Positions 9,672 to 19,172 of a stretch of 45,279 nucleotides of DNA are shown here, piece after piece. The position numbers were made by a program, and so were the translations under genes. Numbering within the stretch: the stretch's first letter is position 1; each line of letters begins with the position of its first letter. The DNA lies in contig JAPOOT010000289.1 in assembly GCA_026713285.1 (NCBI GenBank), positions 1-45,279 on the forward strand. Direction: 5' to 3'. Under the pieces are notes generated by a model. The model saw only the letters and a program-made list of their open reading frames with translations, had not been told where the DNA came from and did no database searches. Source of the DNA: Gemmatimonadota bacterium. GTDB taxonomy: Bacteria; JAAXHH01.

Positions 9672-11033
9672 TTGCGCAATCTTCCCATGCCAGATATCCC
9701 AGAACGTGACACACTTTCCCGCCGCGCCGCCCTCAGGATCGGCGGCGGCGCCCTGCTCGGCGCGGCCCTGCTCGGCTGCGGAGGGAGCCGGGACGACCGG
9801 ACAGTCCTGCGATTCATGACGGCGCAGACCCTGGAAAAGCACCGGTCCCTCGAGCCGCTCATCGCCGAGTTCATGGAGATCCATCCCGGCATCCGGATCG
9901 AACACGTGAAGGTGCCCTGGGACCAGGCCCATTCGAAGTATCTCACGGCGATCCTCGGCGGCGCGCCTCCCGACGTCATGACCATTCCGAGCTGGTGGGT
10001 GACCGAGTTCCGCGCCATGGGCGCCCTCGAGGACCTCGCCCCGTGGGTCCGGGACTGGCCCCATCTGCAGGGGTATACGGAGCAGGTGAAACGGCTGACC
10101 CGGGCGACCATGGCCTTCGACGGGGACCGGGTCTTCGGCCTGCCCACGGAAGTGGCCGTCCGGTCCATGTTCTATCGCACCGAATGGCTCGAGGAACACG
10201 GACTCGAGCCGGCGCAGACGCGCGAGGAGTGGCGCGCACTGCTCGAGCGGATCACGGATCCGGGCAGACAGCGCTACGGGTACGCCCTCCGCGGCGCCCG
10301 GGGCGGTTTCTGGTCGTGGTGGCCCATCGCCCAGGAATACGCCGGGTCCAACGCGTGGTTCGACGATGACCACCGGTGCATTATAAACAGTCCGGAGCAC
10401 GTGGCGGGACTGTCCTACTGGAACGACCTCTACCAGGACGGGCTCGCACCGCCCGACTCGCTGAACTGGGGTTTCAACGAGCTGGTCCAGGGATTCTGGT
10501 CGGGACTCTGCGGCACGATGGAACAGGATCCGGAGGTGGTCCGGACCTGCCTGGAGCACGGCCTGGACGAAAGTACCCTCACCATCACGGTCATGCCCGC
10601 CGGCCCCAGGGCCCGCGTGGCCCTGTCCGACGGAGGGTATACGTCCATGTCTTCGGCATCTCCTAACAAGGACGAAGCCTGGACCTTTCTCAGCTGGCTG
10701 ATGGCGCCCGAACAGCGGCTTCGGTACTGCAGGGACGTCAACATGATCCCGCCCTTTGCCGAGAACCTCAGGGATCCCGCGTTCGGGCAGGGCCTCTACC
10801 AGTCCTTCGTGGAAATGGTGAGCGATCCGGCGATCATACAGAACTGGTATCCCAACTACCTGCCTGAAATGGGCGAGTTTCTCGAGGTGCGGGTGACCGA
10901 GGAGCACCAGAAGATGCTGCTGAAGAGACAGTCTCCGCGGGACGCTCTCGACCGCCTGGCCGATTTCCTGACCCGTGCCCAGCGGAACTACGTTGACCGT
11001 CACGGCCCGGACACGCCCCGGCCGCCTGTGTAA
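9672..11033 (+). CDS. ABC transporter extracellular solute-binding protein (sugar), Tat-type lipoprotein
   Basis: SRRAALRIGGGALLGAALLGC (twin Arg plus lipobox); ESBP1-like body; close paralog of the next ORF. Confidence 0.88.
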   Translation: MRNLPMPDIPERDTLSRRAALRIGGGALLGAALLGCGGSRDDRTVLRFMTAQTLEKHRSLEPLIAEFMEIHPGIRIEHVKVPWDQAHSKYLTAILGGAPPDVMTIPSWWVTEFRAMGALEDLAPWVRDWPHLQGYTEQVKRLTRATMAFDGDRVFGLPTEVAVRSMFYRTEWLEEHGLEPAQTREEWRALLERITDPGRQRYGYALRGARGGFWSWWPIAQEYAGSNAWFDDDHRCIINSPEHVAGLSYWNDLYQDGLAPPDSLNWGFNELVQGFWSGLCGTMEQDPEVVRTCLEHGLDESTLTITVMPAGPRARVALSDGGYTSMSSASPNKDEAWTFLSWLMAPEQRLRYCRDVNMIPPFAENLRDPAFGQGLYQSFVEMVSDPAIIQNWYPNYLPEMGEFLEVRVTEEHQKMLLKRQSPRDALDRLADFLTRAQRNYVDRHGPDTPRPPV

Positions 11034-11123
11034 AGCGGCGGTCCCGCGAGGCCGGCCGCCGGCCTAAAGCAGTGGTCCCGCGAGACCGGCAGCCGCGACA
11101 GCACAAGGAACAGGACCGATTCG

Positions 11124-12548
11124 ATGCGCCATCACGCGAATCCCGGCTCGAAACCCCGTCGAATTACCCGTCGCGACATGTTGCGGCTCGGTAGCGCGGC
11201 CTTTGCGGGCGCGGCCTTTGTGGGCGCGACCGTCCTCGGCTGCGGCGGCGGAGACGGCCGACGGACCGTCACGGTCTTCAGTCCCATGGGCGAAGTAAAG
11301 AACCTCGCCCTGCGCCGGCAGGTCGAACGCTTCATGGCGTTGCGGGACGACTTGCGCGTGGAGTTGATCCCCGCGCCGTGGGACCAGGGGCACGCCAAGC
11401 TGCTGACCATGATCGCCGGCGGCAACCCGCCCGACGTGATCGCGGCGACGGGACAGTGGATGGCCGAATTCCGGGCCATGGGCGCTATAGAGGACCTGAC
11501 GCCCTGGTACGCGTCGTGGCCGCATCGCGATGCCTTCACGCGTACGGGTCTGCTCCGGTGCGAGAGCAGCATGGCCATCGAGGATGGACGGGTATACGGG
11601 CTGCCGCTGGAACTGACGACGCGGGCCATGTTCTATCGCAGGCGGTGGCTGGACGAGCAGGGCCTGGTACCCGCGGCGACCCGGACCGGGTGGCGCGCGT
11701 TGCTCGAGCGGATCACGGACAGGGACCGTTACGGCTACGCCCTGCGGGGGGCCCGGGGCGGATTCTGGACCTGGTGGCCCATACTGGAGGAGTTCTCCGG
11801 TACGAACGAGTGGTTCGACAGGGATCACAACTGCATTATCAACAGTCCGGCGCACGTGGAAGGGCTGACCTACTGGAACGACATTTACCAGGACGGCCTG
11901 GCGCCGGTGGACTCGGTGAACTGGGGCTACAACGAACTGGTGCAGGGTTTCTGGTCCGGGGTCTGCGGTTGCATCGAACAAGACCCTGAAGTGGTGCGCA
12001 CCTGCCTGGAACACGGCATGGACGAATCGACCCTGGTTACCGCCGCCATGCCGGCCGGTCCCCGGGCCCACGTGGCTTCCAACGACATCTGGATCCTCTC
12101 GATCTCAAGCGCCGCGAAGAATACGGACGACGCCCTGGCGTTTTACGAATGGATGATGTCGCCGGAACAGCTCATCGCCTACAGCAAGGACGCGAGCGTA
12201 CTTCCTACGGTGAAGCAGGGCATGGACGACCCCTATTTCGGCCAGGGATTCCTGCAGCCGTTCATGGACATGGCCACCGATACGAGGTTCCTGCAAAACT
12301 GGTACCCGAGCTACCTGCCCGAAATGGGCGAATTCATCGAGGTGCTGGTCACCGAGGAACAGCAGAAGATGCTCCTGGGAAGGCAGTCTCCGCGGGAAAC
12401 GCTCGACCGGCTGGCAGACTTCCTGGACCGGGCCCAGCGGCGTCACGTGGATCGGCACGGTCCCGATACACCCAGGCCACCCAGGCCGTCCGATACGCCG
12501 GAACCGTCCGTGCCGTCCGAACCGTCCGGTACGTCCCGGCCGTCTTAG
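11124..12548 (+). CDS. ABC transporter extracellular solute-binding protein (sugar), Tat-type lipoprotein, paralog of preceding gene
   Basis: TRRDMLRLGSAAFAGAAFVGATVLGC; shares RGARGGFW.WWPI..E..G.N.WFD.DH.CIINSP.HV.GL.YWND.YQDGLAP with the upstream gene; Pro/Ser-rich C-terminal tail. Confidence 0.88.
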   Translation: MRHHANPGSKPRRITRRDMLRLGSAAFAGAAFVGATVLGCGGGDGRRTVTVFSPMGEVKNLALRRQVERFMALRDDLRVELIPAPWDQGHAKLLTMIAGGNPPDVIAATGQWMAEFRAMGAIEDLTPWYASWPHRDAFTRTGLLRCESSMAIEDGRVYGLPLELTTRAMFYRRRWLDEQGLVPAATRTGWRALLERITDRDRYGYALRGARGGFWTWWPILEEFSGTNEWFDRDHNCIINSPAHVEGLTYWNDIYQDGLAPVDSVNWGYNELVQGFWSGVCGCIEQDPEVVRTCLEHGMDESTLVTAAMPAGPRAHVASNDIWILSISSAAKNTDDALAFYEWMMSPEQLIAYSKDASVLPTVKQGMDDPYFGQGFLQPFMDMATDTRFLQNWYPSYLPEMGEFIEVLVTEEQQKMLLGRQSPRETLDRLADFLDRAQRRHVDRHGPDTPRPPRPSDTPEPSVPSEPSGTSRPS

Positions 12549-12584
12549 CCACCCGGGCCGAACGGCACCCTGAAACCCCACGCC

Positions 12585-13466
12585 ATGAAAAAAGCCGAAC
12601 CCTATCTGCTCCTGACGCCGGCCTACCTGCTCATCGCGGGATTCCTGTTCTACCCCATGGCCACGGTGTTCCTGCTATCGCTACGGGAATACCAGCTCAT
12701 GGATCCACTCAATACGCCCTTCGTCGGGCTGGACCAGTACGCCGCCATGGCGGGAGACGAGTACTTCTGGCGGAGTCTGTGGAATTCCGTGGTCTGGGTG
12801 GTCGTATCGTTGTTCTTCCAGTTCCTGCTCGGATTCTGTCTGGCGCTGCTGCTTAACAGCACGCGGTTCTGGGGAAGGGGGATCTTCCAGGCAATTGTTT
12901 TCGCCCCGTGGGCGGTATCGGGCTTCCTGATCGCCATCATCTGGGCATGGCTGCTGAACGGGGAATTCGGGCTGGTCAACGACCTACTCATCCGGACCGG
13001 ACTGGTGGATCAGAAAATCGGGTTTCTGTCTCGCGGGGAGACGGCACTCCTCTCCTGCGTGCTGGCCAATATCTGGTTCGGGGTCACCTTCTTCGCCGTC
13101 ATGCTCTTCGCCGCCCTGCAGGCCATCCCGCCGAGTCTTTACGAAGCGGCCGACATGGATGGCGCCACGGCCTGGCAGTCCTTCTGGCGCGTCACCGCGC
13201 CCATGGTGAAACCGGCGATCGTCATCACAGTACTTCTGCGGGCGATCTGGATATTCAACTGGGCGGACCTCATCTGGGTCATGACCGGGGGCGGTCCGGC
13301 CGGGGCGTCCCGGACCCTGTCCCTCTATGTTTTCCAGAAGGCCTTCCTGGGGCTGGACTTCGGGTATTCGGCCGCACTGGGCGTGGCGTTGACCGTAGTC
13401 TCCCTGGTCTTCACCGCCGTTTTCCTCCGGGCAACGAGGTTTTACGGCGACGAGGCCGCCCTGTGA
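12585..13466 (+). CDS. Carbohydrate ABC transporter permease (MalF/UgpA-like)
   Basis: Multiple TM segments; EAADMDGATAWQSFWRVTAPMVKPAI (EAA motif). Confidence 0.9.
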   Translation: MKKAEPYLLLTPAYLLIAGFLFYPMATVFLLSLREYQLMDPLNTPFVGLDQYAAMAGDEYFWRSLWNSVVWVVVSLFFQFLLGFCLALLLNSTRFWGRGIFQAIVFAPWAVSGFLIAIIWAWLLNGEFGLVNDLLIRTGLVDQKIGFLSRGETALLSCVLANIWFGVTFFAVMLFAALQAIPPSLYEAADMDGATAWQSFWRVTAPMVKPAIVITVLLRAIWIFNWADLIWVMTGGGPAGASRTLSLYVFQKAFLGLDFGYSAALGVALTVVSLVFTAVFLRATRFYGDEAAL

Positions 13467-13476
13467 GGAATGGAAG

Positions 13477-14310
13477 ATGATCCGGACGCAACCATTGCGC
13501 CGCCTGCTGCAGGTCGCCGGACTGAGCGCGTTTTTTGTCTTTGCGGTCTTCCCAGTGTACTGGATGGTGGTCACTTCGCTGACGCCGGAGAAGGATCTTT
13601 TCGTCTGGCCCCTGAAGTATTTCCCATCAGCGCCCACGCTGGAACACTACGCCGCGGCCTTCCTCCGCACCGACATTCCCCGGTTCTTCACCAACAGCAT
13701 CATGGTCGCCAGTCTGGCCTCGGCCTGTACGTTGACCGTATCCGTGATGGGAGGCTACGCCCTCGCGCGCTACCGTTTCCGGGGCCGGAAGGTCACGCTC
13801 CTGATGTTCCTGGCGACCCAGATGATGCCCGTGGTGGTGCTGATCGTCCCGCTCTTCATCATCTTCCGGATGCTCGGTCTGCTCAACACGCTCTACAGCC
13901 TGATGATCGTTTACACCGTGCTGAACATCCCCTTCTGCACGCTCATGATGCAGGGTTTCTTCGCGGGCGTCCCGTCGGAACTCGAAGAGGCCGCCATGGT
14001 GGACGGGTGCAACCGGATGGGTGCGATCCTGCGCGTGGCCGTGCCGCTGACCCGGCCCGGCCTGATCGCGACCTTTCTGTTCGCGTTCATCGGCGCATGG
14101 AATGAACTGCTCTTCGCGGTGATGTTCCTGAACTCGGAATCCACTTTCACTCTGCCCGTCGGCCTGTACAACTTCATCAGCAAGTACGACATACACTGGG
14201 GACGCATGATGGCCGGCGCCACCCTGGCGCTGCTTCCGGCGCTGGCCGTGTTCGCCTTCGTACAGCGGTATATGGTGCGGGGGCTGGCCCTGGGGGCGGT
14301 GAAAGGATAG
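13477..14310 (+). CDS. Carbohydrate ABC transporter permease (MalG/UgpE-like)
   Basis: EEAAMVDGCNRMGAILRVAVPLTRPGLIATF (EAA motif), multiple TM segments. Confidence 0.9.
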   Translation: MIRTQPLRRLLQVAGLSAFFVFAVFPVYWMVVTSLTPEKDLFVWPLKYFPSAPTLEHYAAAFLRTDIPRFFTNSIMVASLASACTLTVSVMGGYALARYRFRGRKVTLLMFLATQMMPVVVLIVPLFIIFRMLGLLNTLYSLMIVYTVLNIPFCTLMMQGFFAGVPSELEEAAMVDGCNRMGAILRVAVPLTRPGLIATFLFAFIGAWNELLFAVMFLNSESTFTLPVGLYNFISKYDIHWGRMMAGATLALLPALAVFAFVQRYMVRGLALGAVKG

Positions 14311-14371
14311 CGGACCAGGGAGAGCAGGATCAGGCCAACTGGATCGGGATAGCGGAATCGGTGGAGCAGGG

Positions 14372-15172
14372 TCAGGGCAGCAGGATCGGGCGGACCCACA
14401 CGAGATAAACCTGTCCGCCGGAACGGATCGCCTGGTGTTCGGTCAGCACACGGTATGCTTCGCGGGCCGGTGATCCGGAGAGCGTGCGGTATCCGCGCGG
14501 GCGATTCCCCTTCACCTCGGCCAGGTCAATCGAATCCAGCGGCCAGTCCACGGCTTCGCCGGCCTGGTCCGCCATGTACCGGGGCAGCTTCTGCACGGCG
14601 ATCTCGACGCGATCGGGAACGAAGGGTTCCGCCCTTGGATGGGTGAATCCTGCGAGGAACAGGTTGAACTTGTACATGGATCTCCACGCCGGGGCGATCA
14701 CTTCGTTGCCGGAACGGGCCTCGAGCAACGCGGGCGAGTAGGTGTGAAGGCTTGGGGGTGCGTGCATTCCGATCCAGATGGTCACCTTGTCGTTGTCTTC
14801 CCGAAAAGGTTTCTGTATGCTCTGGGCATAGGGTAATTCATTATCGAGCCATTCGTTGGTCAGGCTCGTAAGGCCGAAGCTGCTCTGCAGGATCACGTAC
14901 AGTCCGGCAACCTCATGTTCTTCCAGCTGGACCTGCCGGTGGAGCGCATCGGCATCGTCGTCCCGAAATACGACAATTCCATTTCCGTAGATCACGATCT
15001 GCGGTGTACGCGAAAGAAAAACCTTGTGTACGGTGGTCGATGCGCGGACTACTTTACGCCAGATCGCCGGGTCGACATTGGATCCGTGAACCTCACCGGC
15101 CTTCAGGATCCCCGCCAGCAGGAGCAGGAGGCCGGGGACCAGGTTTCTGAGCGTACGTTGGACGCTATTCAT
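14372..15172 (-). CDS. Secreted hypothetical protein
   Basis: Intact ORF with N-terminal signal peptide (LVPGLLLLLAGILKAGEVHG). Confidence 0.6.
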   Translation of the reverse strand: MNSVQRTLRNLVPGLLLLLAGILKAGEVHGSNVDPAIWRKVVRASTTVHKVFLSRTPQIVIYGNGIVVFRDDDADALHRQVQLEEHEVAGLYVILQSSFGLTSLTNEWLDNELPYAQSIQKPFREDNDKVTIWIGMHAPPSLHTYSPALLEARSGNEVIAPAWRSMYKFNLFLAGFTHPRAEPFVPDRVEIAVQKLPRYMADQAGEAVDWPLDSIDLAEVKGNRPRGYRTLSGSPAREAYRVLTEHQAIRSGGQVYLVWVRPILLP

Positions 15173-15216
15173 AGACTGTTTTCTCGATCTTCGACTGTTT
15201 CTTCGATTTCATTCCT

Positions 15217-15375
15217 ATGCGATGCAACCGCTGCAACCGATCCATGGACGAGGCAAAGCGCAGTTTTCACAAGCAGCGCAAGTGGCGGTGCCCTTCCTGC
15301 GGCCGCATCAGGTTCCAGCGCGCCAGGTCCAGGGGCCGGACCGCCCGGTCCGAGAAACACCGCCGCGGAGACTGA
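15217..15375 (+). CDS. Small zinc-ribbon protein (52 aa), absent from supplied ORF track
   Basis: Manual translation: MRCNRCNRSMDEAKRSFHKQRKWRCPSCGRIRFQRARSRGRTARSEKHRRGD*; two CxxC knuckles; mostly G/C third positions. Confidence 0.5.
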   Translation: MRCNRCNRSMDEAKRSFHKQRKWRCPSCGRIRFQRARSRGRTARSEKHRRGD

Positions 15376-15400
15376 ATGTCCCGGGCGATTTCCTGCCGCA

Positions 15401-16324
15401 TCATGGGTTCAACTGCTCCATACGCTTTTCATAGGTAGACTTGTGCGCGGGATCGATCTCCATGAGCACTTCGTAGGCTTCCTTGGAAGGTTCCGCATCG
15501 GGGACTTCCGTGGGTGATTCCGCGCTGAATACGTCCGCCAGTTGCAGGTAATGGGCGTTCAGAAACTCCTTAAGACGCTCGTCCCTCGCGTTCTTTTTGT
15601 GAAGTTCGGCCATCAAATCCACGGCCTCGCGGCATAACGTCCGGGCCTCCACAAGCTTGTTTGCCTTCTGTGCCGCCAGCCCGCGGTAATACCGGTTACG
15701 GATCAGGCGATAAGGCCTGTAGTCATCTGCCAGAATGCCGTCGATCAGGTCGAGCCGTTCGTCCCAGCCCCGCTGAAACTCGCGGCTGAACCGTCCGTCC
15801 ACCGCGATGGCATTGGCGCGCTGGAAATGGCTGTCGCCGCCGAATTCCGTGTACTTGTCCAACTCGTGTCCGATCATGATGTGAACGTAGTAATCGATCA
15901 GCCACGTCAGGCCGTTGAACTGTTGATCGTCGTGCTGAAGCAGGTCCTCCCGTTCGTACTCGAATAGCCACCACCGGTCCAGGTATTTCAGGTCGGTACC
16001 GCTGTACACGGTCAGGCGCGAGCCGTACTGGGTCTTTACCGCGCTGCCGAGAAATGCCAGGATGGCTTCGAATCCCACGTGAACCGGCTCGGGAAGGTCT
16101 TCTTCCAGCCAGTCCCATTCTTCGATATAGTCGGTCATTGAACGGGAGAAGTCCGCCATGTGCTCGCGGTGCAGAACGGGCAGGGCTTCCAGGTGCACCA
16201 TGATCTCGGCTTCCACCTGCTGCCCGCTGGCTTCGTGCCACGGAAACACCGCCAGCCAGAGCGCCAACGCGCAGGTCCGTATCCACGCGCGATGTGGGGT
16301 TCTCCAATGTAGCGGCGAATCCAT
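15401..16324 (-). CDS. Secreted hypothetical protein, possibly DUF4835-like
   Basis: Start MDSPLHWRTPHRAWIRTCALALWLAVFPWHEASGQ at 16324 (or 16354); signal peptide; IGHELDKYTEFGGD...AIAVDGRFSREFQRGWDERLDLID. Confidence 0.65.
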   Translation of the reverse strand: MDSPLHWRTPHRAWIRTCALALWLAVFPWHEASGQQVEAEIMVHLEALPVLHREHMADFSRSMTDYIEEWDWLEEDLPEPVHVGFEAILAFLGSAVKTQYGSRLTVYSGTDLKYLDRWWLFEYEREDLLQHDDQQFNGLTWLIDYYVHIMIGHELDKYTEFGGDSHFQRANAIAVDGRFSREFQRGWDERLDLIDGILADDYRPYRLIRNRYYRGLAAQKANKLVEARTLCREAVDLMAELHKKNARDERLKEFLNAHYLQLADVFSAESPTEVPDAEPSKEAYEVLMEIDPAHKSTYEKRMEQLNP

Positions 16325-16591
16325 ATGCGTGCTTCCGTTATCCAGGGTTCCCATTCGGTCGTCTTTCGTCGGAAAGCTAACCGCGGGGACGCGGCATGTC
16401 AAGCCTATCCCGCGCCCGCGCGTCGCGTACGGATCCCACGCGCTCCCACAGGCGCTGGCCTTGACACCCGGGTCCCGGTGCTGTATTTTGGCCGTCCGTA
16501 GTGGATACAGGCACGATTGAGCGGCGCGGTGCGGCGGCGGCGACCGGCCCGGCCTGAATACGCGGCCGATCAGCGCTTTCTGGAAAGGTAC

Positions 16592-18496
16592 ATGATCGAA
16601 CAAACTAAGGCGCAAACCCTCGCCCGCGAGCGCGGGACCATATACAAGAAACCGGACGGAAAGGCCGTTCGAATCGCCCTGGTGTATCCCAATACCTACT
16701 ACCTGGGCATGTCGAATCTGGGTTTTCAGACCATCTACCGGCACCTGAACGAACGGGTCGACGTGGTCTGCGAACGGGCTTTTCTCCCGGAACCTTCCGA
16801 CCTGGAAATCCTGTCCAGATCCCGCAAGCCGCTGGTTACGCTGGAAACGGGGCTGCCACTCGGTTCGTGCGACATTGTGGCCTTCTCCGTCTCCTTCGAG
16901 AACGACTACCCGAACCTGATCCGTATACTGGAACTCGCACGCATACCCGTACTCTCGGCTAACCGGACCCACTACGATCCGGTCGTGCTGATCGGCGGCG
17001 CGATTACCTACATCAACCCGGAGCCGCTGGCGGAATTCGCAGACGCGATGATCATAGGAGACGGCGAAGAGGCGGCCTACGCCTATATCGACCGCTATAT
17101 CGAGGACCGGGGCCTGGGCCGGGAACGCCACCTCGCCGGCGCCATGGCGCTGGCGGGTATGTATGTCCCTTCTCTGCAGCAGACCGCACCGGGCGACCGG
17201 GAGGGGCCGCCGGCCTCCGGACCGGCCGCGGATTCCGGATGCGAGGCCGAGGACGCCAGACCAACTGCTGATGCCGGACCGGCCGCGGACACCAGACCAG
17301 CTGCTGATGCCGGACCGGCCGCGGATTCCGGATGCGAGACCGCTGCGTTCGACGCGGAGCTTGCGCCCGCCGGCCGGATCGCCAATGCGCCCGCCGGCCG
17401 GATCGCCAAGCAGCAGGTGCGCGATTTCGAGGATTACCCCGCCCATTCCGCCGTCCTCACGCCCGACACCGAGTTTGGCGACATGCTGCTGATCGAGATC
17501 TCCCGCGGGTGTCCCCGCCGATGCCGCTTTTGCGCCGTGAGTTATGTCTATCCCAAATTCCGCGCTTTGAAGCCGGAAACGATACTCGACGTCATCCGTG
17601 CAAAAAATGCGACGCTTGCGCGCGACGGCCAGGAGGGATTGAAAGCGGTGGGCCTGGTCAGTTCGGCCATGTGCGACTACCCCCACCTGGACGAACTCTG
17701 TGCGGGCCTGGAAGAGACCGGGCTTCGCGTGGGGGTTTCGTCGGTTCGGGTAGACCTGGTCCCTGACAGCCTGCTTCGACTGATGCTGAAGACAGGGCTG
17801 CGAACCATGACCATCGCACCCGAGGCCGGTTCGGAACGGCTCCGCAAGGCGATCAACAAGCCCATATCCTCGGAGGAAATCCTGACTGGCGCCCGAAGGA
17901 TTCTCGAGAAGGGCATCAAGCATCTCAAGGTGTACTACATGGTCGGCCTGCCGACGGAGACCGACGCCGACGTCGAGGAACTCATCGATATGACGCGCCA
18001 GCTTGCCCGGCTTCAGAGGGCTTGCGGGGAACCGGGCGGCCGGCTGAGGTTGAGCATAAATCCCTTCGTGCCGAAGGCGTTGACGCCCTTCCAGTGGAGT
18101 CCCATGGCGTCTCCGCGGGAGGTCAAGCGCAAGCTGAACCACATCAAGAAGGCCCTGCGCGGCACGCCGGGCGTGGACGTCAAGCACGAGAGCCTGAAAT
18201 CCGCGTATTTCGAGGCCATCCTGTCCCGCGGCGGCCGGGAATTGAGCGGATTTCTGATGGAAACGGTGCGGCGGGACGGCGACTGGAAACGCGCGGCGGC
18301 GGAAACGGAGACGGATATCTCCCGATATCTCGGGGACATGGCGGACATGCAGTCGCTTCCCTGGGATTTCATATCCACGGAAAAGGAACATCACCGGCTC
18401 CAGTGGGAGTACCGGAAGACTCACAACCTGCCCCATCGCACCCGGCGGCCGGCAGCTCGCGTCAGCCGGACGGATGCGGGGCACCCCGCGGTCTGA
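16592..18496 (+). CDS. Radical SAM protein (TIGR03960-like, B12-binding-like N-terminus) with an internal low-complexity insertion
   Basis: IEISRGCPRRCRFCA (CxxxCxxC); N-terminal IALVYPNTYYLGMSNLGFQTIYRHLN; Ala/Pro/Asp-rich repeat insertion at about 17190-17415. Confidence 0.88.
   Translation: MIEQTKAQTLARERGTIYKKPDGKAVRIALVYPNTYYLGMSNLGFQTIYRHLNERVDVVCERAFLPEPSDLEILSRSRKPLVTLETGLPLGSCDIVAFSVSFENDYPNLIRILELARIPVLSANRTHYDPVVLIGGAITYINPEPLAEFADAMIIGDGEEAAYAYIDRYIEDRGLGRERHLAGAMALAGMYVPSLQQTAPGDREGPPASGPAADSGCEAEDARPTADAGPAADTRPAADAGPAADSGCETAAFDAELAPAGRIANAPAGRIAKQQVRDFEDYPAHSAVLTPDTEFGDMLLIEISRGCPRRCRFCAVSYVYPKFRALKPETILDVIRAKNATLARDGQEGLKAVGLVSSAMCDYPHLDELCAGLEETGLRVGVSSVRVDLVPDSLLRLMLKTGLRTMTIAPEAGSERLRKAINKPISSEEILTGARRILEKGIKHLKVYYMVGLPTETDADVEELIDMTRQLARLQRACGEPGGRLRLSINPFVPKALTPFQWSPMASPREVKRKLNHIKKALRGTPGVDVKHESLKSAYFEAILSRGGRELSGFLMETVRRDGDWKRAAAETETDISRYLGDMADMQSLPWDFISTEKEHHRLQWEYRKTHNLPHRTRRPAARVSRTDAGHPAV
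17252..17409 (+). repeat. In-frame tandem repeats (36-bp x2, 24-bp x2) inside the radical SAM gene
   Basis: 36-bp unit gac(g/a)ccagacca(a/g)ctgctgatgccggaccggccgcg at 17252 and 17288; 24-bp unit tgcgcccgccggccggatcgccaa at 17362 and 17386. Confidence 0.9.
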
Positions 18497-18551
18497 TCCC
18501 GGGATTTGAAGCCGGGGCCAGACCATCATTCCAAGTCAGTGGAGGCGAAAG

Positions 18552-19169
18552 ATGCAAAGAACGGGTCTATTCATGGCTGCCGTGTCGCTCGTGTTTTTCG
18601 TGGTGTCCTGCGGCGAATCGTCCGACCAACCCGAACCTGGCGGAGAGCCCGCAAACATGTTGATTATCGAAACCACCCTGGGCACTATCAAATGCGAGCT
18701 GTATCCCGACAAAACGCCGATGACCGTGGACGTCATTTCCAGCCTGGCCGAAGGCACGCGGGAATGGACCCACCCGGTAACCGGGCAGATCATGAACGGG
18801 GTTCCTTACTACGACGGCGTGATCTTCCACCGGGTCATTCCCGATTTCATGATCCAGACCGGCGATCCGGCCGGAACGGGCATGGGCAGTCCCGGGTTCG
18901 TGTTCGACGATGAGTTGAACGAGGAACTGCTCTTCGACCAGCCCGGCCGGTTGGCCATGGCGCACCGCGGTCCCAATACCAACGGCGGACAGATCTTCAT
19001 CACGGTTGCGCCCACGCCCCATCTCAACATGGTTCATACCATCTTCGGTCAGGTCGTGGAGGGACAGGACGTGGCCGACGCCATTTCAATGGTGCCCGCG
19101 GACCAGTCCCGGCCGCGCGAGGAGGTCAGCATCACCAAAGTGATCGTGGTCAGAGGGGAGGGCGAGTAG
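18552..19169 (+). CDS. Peptidylprolyl isomerase (cyclophilin type), lipoprotein
   Basis: VSLVFFVVSCGES lipobox; YYDGVIFHRVIPDFMIQTGDP, NTNGGQIFIT cyclophilin motifs. Confidence 0.93.
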   Translation: MQRTGLFMAAVSLVFFVVSCGESSDQPEPGGEPANMLIIETTLGTIKCELYPDKTPMTVDVISSLAEGTREWTHPVTGQIMNGVPYYDGVIFHRVIPDFMIQTGDPAGTGMGSPGFVFDDELNEELLFDQPGRLAMAHRGPNTNGGQIFITVAPTPHLNMVHTIFGQVVEGQDVADAISMVPADQSRPREEVSITKVIVVRGEGE

Positions 19170-19172
19170 AGG

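Noticed and set aside
15401-18529. 1042-aa reverse-strand ORF spanning the radical SAM gene
   Set aside because: Only the part from about 16324 downward has a signal peptide and coherent protein. The rest is an antisense open frame over a well-supported radical SAM gene, common in GC-rich DNA.
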